Of a DNA stretch of 26,533 bases, positions 19,492 through 26,533 are shown in pieces. Below the pieces are notes generated by a model. That model did no database searches and was not told the origin of the DNA. It worked only from the letters and a program-made list of their open reading frames with translations. The DNA is taken from assembly GCA_003427395.1 (NCBI GenBank), contig BFEA01000197.1:2103606-2130138 (forward strand), written 5' to 3'. The translations under genes and the position numbers were made by a program. Source of the DNA: Chara braunii. Lineage: Eukaryota > Streptophyta > Charophyceae > Charales > Characeae. Within the stretch, counting starts at the first letter, position 1. Each line of letters starts with the position of its first letter.

Positions 19492-20146
19492 CACGGCGCT
19501 CTGGTCCCACCATCGGTCCCGGCACCAGTACCGGAGTTGGTATCATGTCCCAGAAACGGGATACAAAATAAAATAAAAAATAAATACTACGGGGAAATGG
19601 GAAAAAAGGGAGAGGGAGAGGAATCGTTGGTACCTCCTCGGTCCTGCCAATCCGGTCCCGCGATTGGACTGTTTGCAAAACCGAAGAGGATAGTCCTATG
19701 GAACCCTCAACCCCTCAGTTCCCTTCAAACTGCTTTGTCGCTCCTTCATTGCTGGTTGGGGGCCTCGATTCCCATACCTTCATGGTGAAAGTTCAATGTT
19801 CTAACCTATAGGGCTAAGCTCACGTCTAAATTGAGTAGATGCGTTTTTTTACATAAAGTGCTTGCACGGAGACTCGGCCTGGCGCGCCCCAAAACCACCC
19901 CCTTGGCATATGGACCAAATCCACAGCCGCCTCTTAACAAATCAACAATGATCACTTCTAGTTGATGTACCAAATGTCAAACATGAAGCCGGTTATGACA
20001 ACGCCACCCTCTATATGAGCGCACACCCCACAAACAGACATATCAACCAAAAGACAAAAGAAAAGAAAAGAAAAAAGTCATTCAATCATAATTTAACCAA
20101 AATAAAAGTTCTCCCGCAAAGATGTCGGTTTGCGTTATGCCAAAAC
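19492..20146. other. Gene-free stretch
   Basis: A 152-codon plus frame (19330-19788) overlaps the U6-like and tRNA-like sequences and is therefore not a gene. Nothing else was recognised up to the MITE at 20147. Confidence 0.5.
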
Positions 20147-20330
20147 TCACGCGCGCCTCAAACTTGCGCGCCCCACACACTCTCTCATGCTCGAACATTC
20201 AATCACCCCGCCGACCATTAAAAGCACGGCTGCATGTGCACCAACTCTTAACATTCCATTCAATTCATATTCCTGTCACTTGCAAAAACCAGGGGGATAC
20301 CCTTGTACGGGTATTCGCACTGACAGCGGG
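20147..20330 (+). mobile_element. TCACGC-ended MITE, truncated copy
   Basis: It starts TCACGCGCGCCTCAAACTTG and shares with the complete copy (25723-25979) the internal stretch TGTCACTTGCAAAAACCA and GGATACCCTTGTA, then GGGTATTCGC (20274-20325). The copy stops soon after, where the SINE relic begins, and the right inverted end is missing. Confidence 0.75.
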
Positions 20331-20425
20331 CGGCAAGCTTGCCCAGGAAGGTACAGGAGGCCAAACCACCAATGGGGACTGGACCCAAGACCTCCTTGGG
20401 TGTAGTGTTGCACACTACAACCTAA
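20331..20425 (-). mobile_element. SINE family T2, partial copy
   Basis: The minus strand reads GTGTGCAACACTACACCC, AAGGAGGTCTTGGGTCCAGT, then GGCCTCCTGTACCTTCCTGG and GCAAGCTTGCCG. This aligns with the fuller T2 copy at 24917-25190, including the worn B box (GGTCCAGTCC against GGTTCAATCC) and the body start. An extra dozen bases lie between B box and body, and the body ends abruptly at the MITE junction. Confidence 0.7.
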
Positions 20426-21021
20426 GGTTTAGGGTCTAGGTTTGCATTTTATGCCTCAGCTCTATTGCTATCGGACATCTCACAGAGTTGTTTGTCATAT
20501 GTCAGAATCTCACCAACTGAATGCTCGGGCATATGGTTTGGGATTGCAGTCCATGGTTCGCACCTTATTCCCTCAGGGGTTAGGGCCTAGGGTATAACTT
20601 AAACCACCAGTACACTGTCATACATCAACCGCGAGCCCCTCACTGCCAGTTTCATAGCCCCGAAACACGGCGCCATCCATTGATGAAATTCATCAAAGGT
20701 GCACCCGTCCAGAACTTTTTGGACTCCCCTAGGCGACAAGTTCTTCTCAGCAAGGGTAGGGCCGTGTACCGGGGGTTTGAAGTACCAATCGTGCTGAAAC
20801 AGAGTCACAACTGAAGAGACCACATAGGACTGCTCTTCTCCTACCTGAGCCTGAACTCAGGGCTCAAACTCTCCAGACTTGAAACCTAGAGTATGAACTC
20901 TTTGAATTCGGATTCCCTGTTGAGGAACAGGAACAGTCACTAGGCAGTACTTTCTCAGCCTAGGACCTCATTCGTGGATGCACAGAACAAAGTTTCTTAA
21001 CCACTGCAGCCATGACACTGT
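20426..21021. other. Unassigned region with one minus-strand open frame
   Basis: An open minus frame from about 20865 to 20599 reads, in part, VGEEQSYVVSSVVTLFQHDW, GPTLAEKNLSPRGVQKVLDG and FDEFHQWMAPCFGAM. There is no ATG at its head (only GTG in frame) and a stop precedes it. Its composition looks protein-like, but I do not know a family. Its last codons coincide with the recurring word GTACTGGTGGTTTAAG. It could be an exon or transposon fragment, or chance. Confidence 0.3.
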
Positions 21022-21194
21022 GTACAAAAGTGGAACCATACCGGTCATGATATCCACGCTCCTCTTCATGGCTGTAGTGTCCTTACATACACTGACACCC
21101 TATTAACCCCATTTTGTATGTAAGTGTATGTAAGGACACTACAACCATGAAGCGGAGGGTGGATATCATGACTAGTATGGTTCCACTTTTGTAC
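21022..21194. repeat. Near-perfect 72-bp inverted repeat
   Basis: The left arm 21022-21093 (GTACAAAAGTGGAACCATAC to CCTTACATACACT) pairs with the right arm 21123-21194 at 67 of 72 positions, across a 29-base loop. Part of the right arm is repeated directly at 21198-21224 (24 of 27 bases match 21146-21172). A transcript would fold into a long hairpin. Confidence 0.97.
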
Positions 21195-22131
21195 AGCCAT
21201 AAAGAGGAGGGCGGATATCATGACCACAAACCGAAGTCACGTCTTTGGAGGAGCATCCTGGGGGCCTGGAACAAGGTCAGGCCCAGTGTACAACACACAC
21301 CAAAGACGAAGCAGGAAATACTGAATCAACAACTTTTTGAAAATCAGGAGATACTGCAGGAAAACGGGTCGCCATTCGCTGCAGCGAAAACCCCAGGTGG
21401 TTTTCGGGAAGGCATGGGTCAAGAAAGGGGTCTTGCAGGTTCGGGACATATGGGATAGCACGCAAGCAGACTTTTTGGAACTTACACTCCTCCGAAGAAA
21501 ACTCCCCCACCTCCACAAGGTGGCGGATCATAGGGAGGTGCTCATCAAGGCCATTCCTTTTTTTTTTTTCTTTTTTTTTTTTGAAACAGGGGCCCAGTGC
21601 CCAAGGCTCAAATTGCGAATTGAAATACAACGCAAACACATGCCTCTTCCAATTAGGGCTGGAAGAGCCTCGGCCACTGCTCCCGCAAAGACAGCTTCCC
21701 TAGTCAACGAGAATAGAGCATGGGCACTGGGCATTGATTGCTTCCCCTGAAGGGAAGGATTAACCCAGTCCCATAGACAATCAAATTCTGCCCTAATATA
21801 GCAAACTGCCAATGATCAAACACTACAAATCAAAAACACCGGGGGGGGATAATAGCAGGGCAAAAGTAAGTCGAGCACACCCTGGATCTCAGTCAAAACC
21901 CTAAGTGGCTGTGCCCAACAATTCACACGATCCTTTCAAAAAAAAAAAAAAAAAAAAAAAAAATAGAGCCACCAACAACCCAACTCAGACCCTAAAAAAA
22001 AAGAATTCAGCCATTCCTCGTCACTAGGTCAACCAGCGATAGCCAGACGCAGAACAACCAACCGGGACGTGGCTTCAAGTGGAGGATCAGCCTAATCGGG
22101 TACTGCGTATAACAGACCCCGATACGGATAA
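21195..22131. other. Unassigned region bounded by homopolymers
   Basis: Open frames on both strands up to 137 codons overlap one another and show no known motif. A T-rich run at 21558-21582 and an A run at 21938-21963 look like the tails of two retroposed sequences in opposite orientation. The minus-strand sequence running into the T run (about 21810-21583) could be the body of one. Confidence 0.4.
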
Positions 22132-22458
22132 GGGAGTGAGAGCAGAAAGCTGCTGAATTACATATGGCCCCAATCATACGAAGCCTCTGACACTGGCGGA
22201 GGAAAACATGCACATTCAGAACTCAAGGTACTTAGAGGAAGCCCGGGCCCTAACCTGAAGGGCTCATCATGGAAAAAAGGAGGCCACTTACTTGGGAAAG
22301 CGAACCAATTCAAGGTGGAACCTCTCATCCAAGGGTGGGAAGGACAAGCAAACTCCACACCTCTTGCTGAGTACAAACCGAAGGTGGGGGCCCTAAATCT
22401 ACAAGGCAAGCTGAAGAAAACAGCAGTATCTCTGACGCGAGTCTCACCAAGGGAGTGA
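22132..22458 (+). other. 108-codon open frame with no Met codon
   Basis: Between a TAA at 22129-22131 and a TGA at 22456-22458 the plus strand is open. It reads in part YIWPQSYEASDTGGGKHAHS, LRGSPGPNLKGSSWKKGGHL and KANQFKVEPLIQGWEGQANS. No methionine codon occurs in the frame, so it would need to be an internal exon or a decayed piece. The opposite strand is also partly open (22409-22158). No family recognised. Confidence 0.3.
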
Positions 22459-22690
22459 GGTCACCGAATCGGGCCTGCGGAGCCTTTGGAAGGCACTAGG
22501 CAAGACCCCAGTGCAAAGACACGCAAGCATAATGTGGCTCCAGTGACTCTTGGTGACAGCCACAGCAATGTGGCTGTCCTCAAGAGGCATGGCGATTTTC
22601 ACGACATGCCTGAGATGCAATTGGGGTTGGGAAAATGCAACACACATATGGATTTGCTGCCCATTGGCAGATGAGCTTCTTATGTGGTGA

Positions 22691-23050
22691 AAACACCATT
22701 GGAGGTCAATCTCGAGAGGGGCTATGGAATGGACAGATCATTGGATGCTCACGGGTATGCTTCCTCAGGGGCTACAATATGCAAGGGATTGGGGCTACAT
22801 GGCCTTTTGCTGCAGAGGGGCCCTGATGGAGGTTATCAGGAAAGCCATAAACGCCAAGGTATTCAGAGGAGAAGAAACCCCTCCGCAACAACAACAACAG
22901 CTAGTCAGACAAGAGATTAGAAGGATTATACGAGCAGACGGCCAAAATGTGAACTTCGTCAGATTTCAGAAGACCTGGGCTAGGGAGGGTAGGCTGGCAT
23001 CTTTAAACCACCAGTACTTGGCCCAGCTATCGGCCGCGAAAAAAAAATAG
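22691..23050 (+). other. 120-codon open frame, Gln-rich, unrecognised
   Basis: The frame is open from 22691, first ATG at 22724, stop at 23048-23050. It contains MLPQGLQYARDWGYMAFCCR, then a run of five Gln (PPQQQQQ), then VRQEIRRIIRADGQNVNFVR and ends AAKKK. The end coincides with an A run (GCGAAAAAAAAATAG), so the last residues may reflect a poly-A insertion. Other frames across the same sequence are open as well. It is possibly part of the same decayed unit as the frame at 22132-22458; no function is proposed. Confidence 0.3.
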
Positions 23051-23163
23051 AGTAGAAACGTTTCTAGTTGGATGAATTTGGGCGCTCCTGTAGTGGCCCG
23101 TATGTTTCCTAAAATTGCGTAGCGTTAACGCTACGCGACTGTAGGAAGTACTGGTGGTTTAAA
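23002..23163. repeat. 17-bp inverted pair enclosing a 20-bp perfect palindrome
   Basis: TTTAAACCACCAGTACT (23002-23018) and its exact reverse complement (23147-23163) flank 128 bases. Inside, close to the right arm, lies the perfect palindrome GCGTAGCGTTAACGCTACGC (23117-23136). The left arm overlaps the end of the open frame 22691-23050. Confidence 0.85.
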
Positions 23164-23221
23164 TGATGAAGGAAGGATTGAACTCTGCAAATGGTTATCG
23201 GACACCCATGATTGACAAAAA

Positions 23222-23673
23222 GCGTCGTTAGACACTCCTTACGAGTTCCTTGTGCCACAAGGAATTTTCCTTGTGGCTCGTAAGTGAATTTGGGCTCCTC
23301 GTTCCACCTGTCCTCGGGGATGTCGCCCAAGGACATTTCCTAAGACTGATGTCAGAAAAAGAAAAGAAAAGGAAAAAAAAAACAGTTGTGCTTCAGCCCT
23401 TCAGCCAATAGGGTGCCGCTACAATCTAGATTCTCAGCTGTAACGTCTATGTACCCGTGTGCCCTCTCCTCTCCGTGAAACGCGGATTCCGTGTGCCCAA
23501 GGGACCTTGCGAGGTCCCTTGGGCATAAGAAAGAAATGGTTGGGGCCACAAGGATGCCACAAGGAATTTTCCTTGTGGCGTTTTCACATTCCTTTTTCAA
23601 TTTCGTCCCCAAGGACAGGTGGAACGAACGCGTCCTTGTGGATTTCACGTCCCCAAGGAGTGTCTAACGACGC
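23222..23673. mobile_element. Foldback/MITE element rich in hairpins (452 bp)
   Basis: The ends are inverted: GCGTCGTTAGACACTCCTT at 23222-23240 and its reverse complement at 23655-23673. Inner parts of the arms also match (GTTCCACCTGTCCT against AGGACAGGTGGAAC). Hairpins with arms CCACAAGGAA and TTCCTTGTGG around TT occur twice (about 23254 and 23555). A further hairpin, GCCCAAGGGACCT and AGGTCCCTTGGGC around TGCG, lies near 23496-23525. No target duplication was identified and no coding frame is supported. Confidence 0.85.
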
Positions 23674-24038
23674 CCAAAGCAAAGAGATTAGGGAGAGTCA
23701 ACCTCCTTCCTGTCTGAGCCCTCTGCACTTAGCTTTTCTTTTCTAATCTCGCTGTACGAAAATCTAAAGTGCCTTTTGAGACCTTGGCCTGAATGTAGCA
23801 GATTTAGCCCAACTGTGATGAATCTTCCTATTTTGCTTTTGGTAGGGCCTTTTTTATGTGCTTCAAGGTTTTATTTTGGGAGACAATTTTTTTTCCGTTT
23901 ATAGAAGAGGAAGGAGAGAAGGGACGTTGGACCCGGTTTCCAGCACCAGCCTTTCGGGGTATTGTCCACATTTCTCCAGGGTATTTGTGGAGGTTTCCCG
24001 GCCTCCGGTTTCCTATGATTAAAAAAATTTTCTTGTTC

Positions 24039-24039
<1 letters not shown>

Positions 24040-24092
<53 letters not shown>

Positions 24093-24097
24093 AAAAA
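24040..24097. repeat. C43 homopolymer followed by A15
   Basis: A run of 43 C (24040-24082) is directly followed by 15 A (24083-24097). The frames on both strands that read Pro or Gly runs here are by-products. Run length in the assembly may be inaccurate. Confidence 0.95.
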
Positions 24098-24313
24098 GTA
24101 CCCGACCCTCGGTAGGGTAGTTTTCTCAATGGAAAATGGTTTCCCGCCCAAACCAAAAAGGCCAAAGCATACTACAAAACGGATTTTACGTCAAAAAAAT
24201 ATTCTATAAAAAGACAAAATCTAATAGGTTATTCTTATGTATTTGGGTACCATTAGATCGCAATACATCAACGGCAGAGCTCCATCCCACCATGCCGCAC
24301 GTGATAGAAAGCT

Positions 24314-24337
24314 CAGCGTTGAGAAAACTCAACGCTG
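24314..24337. repeat. Perfect 10-bp stem hairpin
   Basis: CAGCGTTGAG and CTCAACGCTG pair perfectly around an AAAA loop. It is isolated, with no gene next to it that it could serve. Confidence 0.9.
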
Positions 24338-24484
24338 TAGGTGGGACCAGACCCCGACGGCCATTATTTGGCCCAGGCGACATTGAGGGTGTTTGTTTTA
24401 GAACATGAGGGACCCACAGCATTCAGGGGGTCATCGGCCAAGGCATCAGCGCACCATCGGATCCTTCGTAACTCCATTATCAAC

Positions 24485-24781
24485 GAGAGTCGGTTAACCG
24501 ACCCCCCATTTATAAGAAACCCATAAGGCCATTTCAAGCAAATTCCACACCAATGTATAGAGTGCACTTCTTACTAACACATTATAAAAAAAAAAAACAA
24601 AAAAAAAAAAAATTAAAAACACATAAAACAGCGCCTCAAAATTTTTTTTATTGTTATTTTTATTTTTATAATGTGTTAGTAAGAAGTGCACTCTATACAT
24701 TGGTGTGGAGTTTGCTTGAAATGGCCTTATGGGTTTCTTATAAATTGAGGTGAAAAATGAGGGGTCGGTTAACCGGCTCTC
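24485..24781. repeat. Long foldback element with nearly identical arms
   Basis: The left arm 24485-24590 starts GAGAGTCGGTTAACCGAC and ends ACACATTATAAAAA. The right arm 24663-24781 reversed starts GAGAGCCGGTTAACCGAC and ends the same. Over about 105 bases there are about three mismatches and one 13-14-base indel. The end itself contains a 14-base palindrome, GTCGGTTAACCGAC. The loop (24591-24662) is A- and T-rich. The same protein frame appears on both sides only because the DNA is inverted. Confidence 0.95.
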
Positions 24782-24824
24782 AGGGACGAAAAAAGTGGGG
24801 GTCCCCGTTAACCGCTTGTGCTAT

Positions 24825-24910
24825 CAACAGGCATAGCCCAGTTGGCACACCCTTGAACTGTTGAAATGCAGGCCTGAGTTTGAACTCCACCAAAAGCAGA
24901 TGAGCAACAT
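24825..24910 (+). mobile_element. Short tRNA-like SINE, family T1 copy 3
   Basis: A box TAGCCCAGTTGG (24834-24845), family spacer CACACCCTTGAACTGTTGAA, B box AGTTTGAACTCC (24877-24888). The sequence CAACAGG before the A box is shared with copy 1 at 7780. It runs directly into the tail of an oppositely oriented T2 SINE. Confidence 0.8.
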
Positions 24911-24916
24911 ACTACA

Positions 24917-25190
24917 AATTTATTTTTTTTCTTTTGTTTTTTTGTGTGTGTTCACGAGTGAATATGCGGGAGCTGCTCCCTACTTGATCACCCAGGGGAC
25001 AGCTGGTAGAATCAGGGGGACCATGCCAGCAGGACCCTCCCCTACCAACATGAGCAGACTGCTCAATGCCTATCTCCAGGTGCAAGCGCCAAGCATGCCC
25101 AGAAAGGTACATGAGGCCCGTGTGGATTGAACCTGCGACCTCCTGAATGCCACTTGCAAGCCTTACCAACTGAGGTAGGTCACTGGATAT
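24917..25190 (-). mobile_element. SINE family T2, near-complete copy
   Basis: On the minus strand the head has A box TACCTCAGTTGG (25177-25166) and B box GGTTCAATCC (25133-25124). A body of about 170 bases starts GGCCTCATGTACCTTTCTGG, and an A-rich tail corresponds to the T-rich stretch 24917-24945 on the plus strand. Length (about 270) and layout are those of tRNA-derived plant SINEs. A partial relative lies at 20331-20425. No clear target duplication was seen. Confidence 0.85.
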
Positions 25191-25722
25191 TTCTTTGCCA
25201 CTCACCACATGCACAAAAGACAAAAAATATGGCGGTGTATCTGGGCAGTCCTAGCTGAAGATTCATTCGCATTTTTTCACATCCTGTGGGTAGTGGAGAG
25301 AGGCCCTATATCTCACGGCCGTCGCCCTTCCAGTCGCCCTTCCAGAGACATCGGGTCTCTCTCCACTACACTTGACTGTAGAAAAAAGTCTAGAGTTAGT
25401 CGAGTGTTGTCAGACTCTAGAAAACATTAAAAAGTCGGGCTCACTCCACTTACACTGGAGGGCGCTACTCTAGAAAGACACTCCAACAGTAGAGAGTCCA
25501 TCTGGTTTGTCTCATTCCACAACATGACACCGCCAACCTGGTTTGTCCACCCAGACTTGCAGAAGACTCGCGAATTTGGGCACCGTTTCAAGACCAGAAC
25601 GGAGGACCATAGAGGAAACAGGTGCTGCAGGCTGTGCCACTCTAGAGGAGTCGAGAGTGCGGGTTTGGAGCATTCTCTGACAGCACTAGACACATTTGCC
25701 ACCTACTTCAATCAGAAAAGAA
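25191..25722. repeat. Gene-free stretch with a 17-bp inverted pair
   Basis: GTAGTGGAGAGAGGCCC (25290-25306) pairs with GGGTCTCTCTCCACTAC (25353-25369) at 16 of 17 bases. Between them GTCGCCCTTCCA is repeated back to back (25321-25344). TCTAGA-type words recur to about 25480. No gene is supported. Confidence 0.6.
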
Positions 25723-25979
25723 TCACGCGCGCCTCAAAATTGCTCGCCCAGATACTCCCTACCGGGACAAGGCAGACCTTTGCCCGCGCGGGGACGACCC
25801 TCACATCTCCCGCACGGGCACTCTGAATCCAGGTTAACCGAGCCTTTCTGTCACTTGCAAAAACCAAGGCGGATACCCTTGTAAGGGTATTCGCGCCGAC
25901 AACGCGACCAGTTTACTTTTTGAGACCAACTGTGTGTTCAAAAGGAGTGTATGGGCGCGCAATTTTGAGGCGTGCGTGA
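25723..25979. mobile_element. TCACGC-ended MITE, complete copy (257 bp)
   Basis: The left end reads TCACGCGCGCCTCAAAATTG; the right end reversed reads TCACGCACGCCTCAAAATTG. The arms continue to CACTCC-like sequence over about 35 bases. The interior shares TGTCACTTGCAAAAACCA and a small hairpin (ATACCCTTGTAAGGGTAT) with the truncated copy at 20147-20330. No coding capacity; no clear target duplication. Confidence 0.88.
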
Positions 25980-26533
25980 TTTTTTTTCTTATTTTGATAT
26001 TACTAGGCAGGCACAAATGTCGATCAATTCTTTTTGTTTTCAATTAAGACCAAATGATCTTCTTTGCTGGTCACTACGTTTGACTGTGGCGCGTGCGCGC
26101 ACGCAGAGGCGGCTTTGCTATTGACGGCGCCAAGTTTGACTACCGGGGCCCCAATTTAAAAGTAACTATCTGGGATTTTTACTCAAGACGGCGTTAGAAC
26201 CCGCGTAGCGCATAGTAAAGTAGGGTGCCGGGGTAGCGGTTTTGTGGCCGCTTGCAGGGTAGGCTTAGTTGCAGCAACACCTTAGCATGATGGGCGATAT
26301 GTGCGGTGGTTATGAGTGGAGCTCGCCCCTTCGTTCAGCAAGCGTAAGGAAGCGGCGGCCGTAAGTCTAACCGTAAGACCAAGGTTTGGCCTTCGTGTGT
26401 TTCGATAGGCCCACACGCCGTGCAACACCCATTTATATATATATATATATATATCGTCAAATAGAACTGCCCGGTAAACCGTAGGCAGAGAGGGAGAAGT
26501 GGACAACAAACGAGGGGCTGTGACAAACTGTTT
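25980..26533. other. Gene-free stretch at window end
   Basis: It contains a 14-base palindrome GCGTGCGCGCACGC (26091-26104) and a (TA)n run (about 26434-26454). The sequence just after it, ATATATATCGTCAAATAG, matches, in reverse, sequence beside the hAT-like element (about 12275-12292). Minus frames over 26282-26526 have no recognisable content. Confidence 0.45.

Noticed and set aside
19330-19788. 152-codon plus frame
   Set aside because: It starts in antisense of the U6-like sequence and crosses the tRNA-like SINE, so it cannot be a gene as read.
20425-20595. Telomere-like TTTAGGG/GGTTAGGG words
   Set aside because: Only isolated single words, no tandem run.
23828-24209. Pro-rich and Gly-rich frames of more than 100 codons
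   Set aside because: They are created by the 43-base C run.
24494-24753. Similar proteins on both strands (MYRVHFLLTHYK start)
   Set aside because: The similarity comes from the DNA inverted repeat, not from two genes.
25124-25177. Possible functional tRNA gene on the minus strand
   Set aside because: A and B boxes are present but no acceptor-stem pairing can be drawn, and a SINE body and tail follow.
12275-26463. Inverted match CTATTTGACGATATATAT between 12275-12292 and 26446-26463 as ends of a giant element
   Set aside because: Short, half of it TA repeat, and unrelated sequence on both sides; probably a shared small repeat flank.

Overview
This is eukaryotic, repeat-dominated DNA. The decayed Ty3/gypsy retrotransposon, several tRNA-headed SINEs, a U6 snRNA-derived sequence and many foldback elements fit the intergenic DNA of a large plant or streptophyte-algal genome. 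The exact organism cannot be fixed from the sequence. I see no intact host protein gene. Almost every long reading frame is either the remains of a transposon or a chance frame inside a repeat. A 510-base assembly gap (N) lies at 11624-12133.

Layout. 1-89 is a (TC)n microsatellite. 320-6413 is one minus-strand Ty3/gypsy relic, read right to left as gag, zinc knuckle, protease, reverse transcriptase, RNase H, integrase. Inside it a segment of about 1.55-1.58 kb (gag C-terminus, zinc knuckle, protease) is tandemly duplicated. Catalytic residues are lost in protease, reverse transcriptase and RNase H, while the integrase still shows D, D and E with the D-35-E spacing. 7780-8196 holds a very short tRNA-like SINE and a 112-bp tandem duplication. 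9170-10850 is a degenerate satellite of alternating long and short subunits that flips orientation near 9835-9860. 11140-12550 is a nested GC-rich transposon pair around the gap. 13660-15870 is a run of old tandem and periodic repeats with a probable insertion at 15119-15514.

15870-19180 is mostly featureless AT-rich or CAA-rich sequence with a hairpin element (17713-17886) and a broken acidic coding fragment (about 18400-18710). 19250-19491 carries, on the minus strand, a tRNA-like head followed about 90 nt later by a U6-like sequence. 20147-26000 is dense in small elements: two copies of a second SINE family, two copies of a TCACGC-ended MITE, three other foldback elements, a 43-base C run, and several unassigned open frames.

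Nothing here forms a pathway or operon. The window is best read as layered transposable-element debris. The parts most worth following up are the inverted dimeric repeat array (possibly a decayed leucine-rich-repeat coding array), the tRNA/U6 composite, the internal gag-protease duplication, and the periodic 20-base word at 14.6-15.9 kb.
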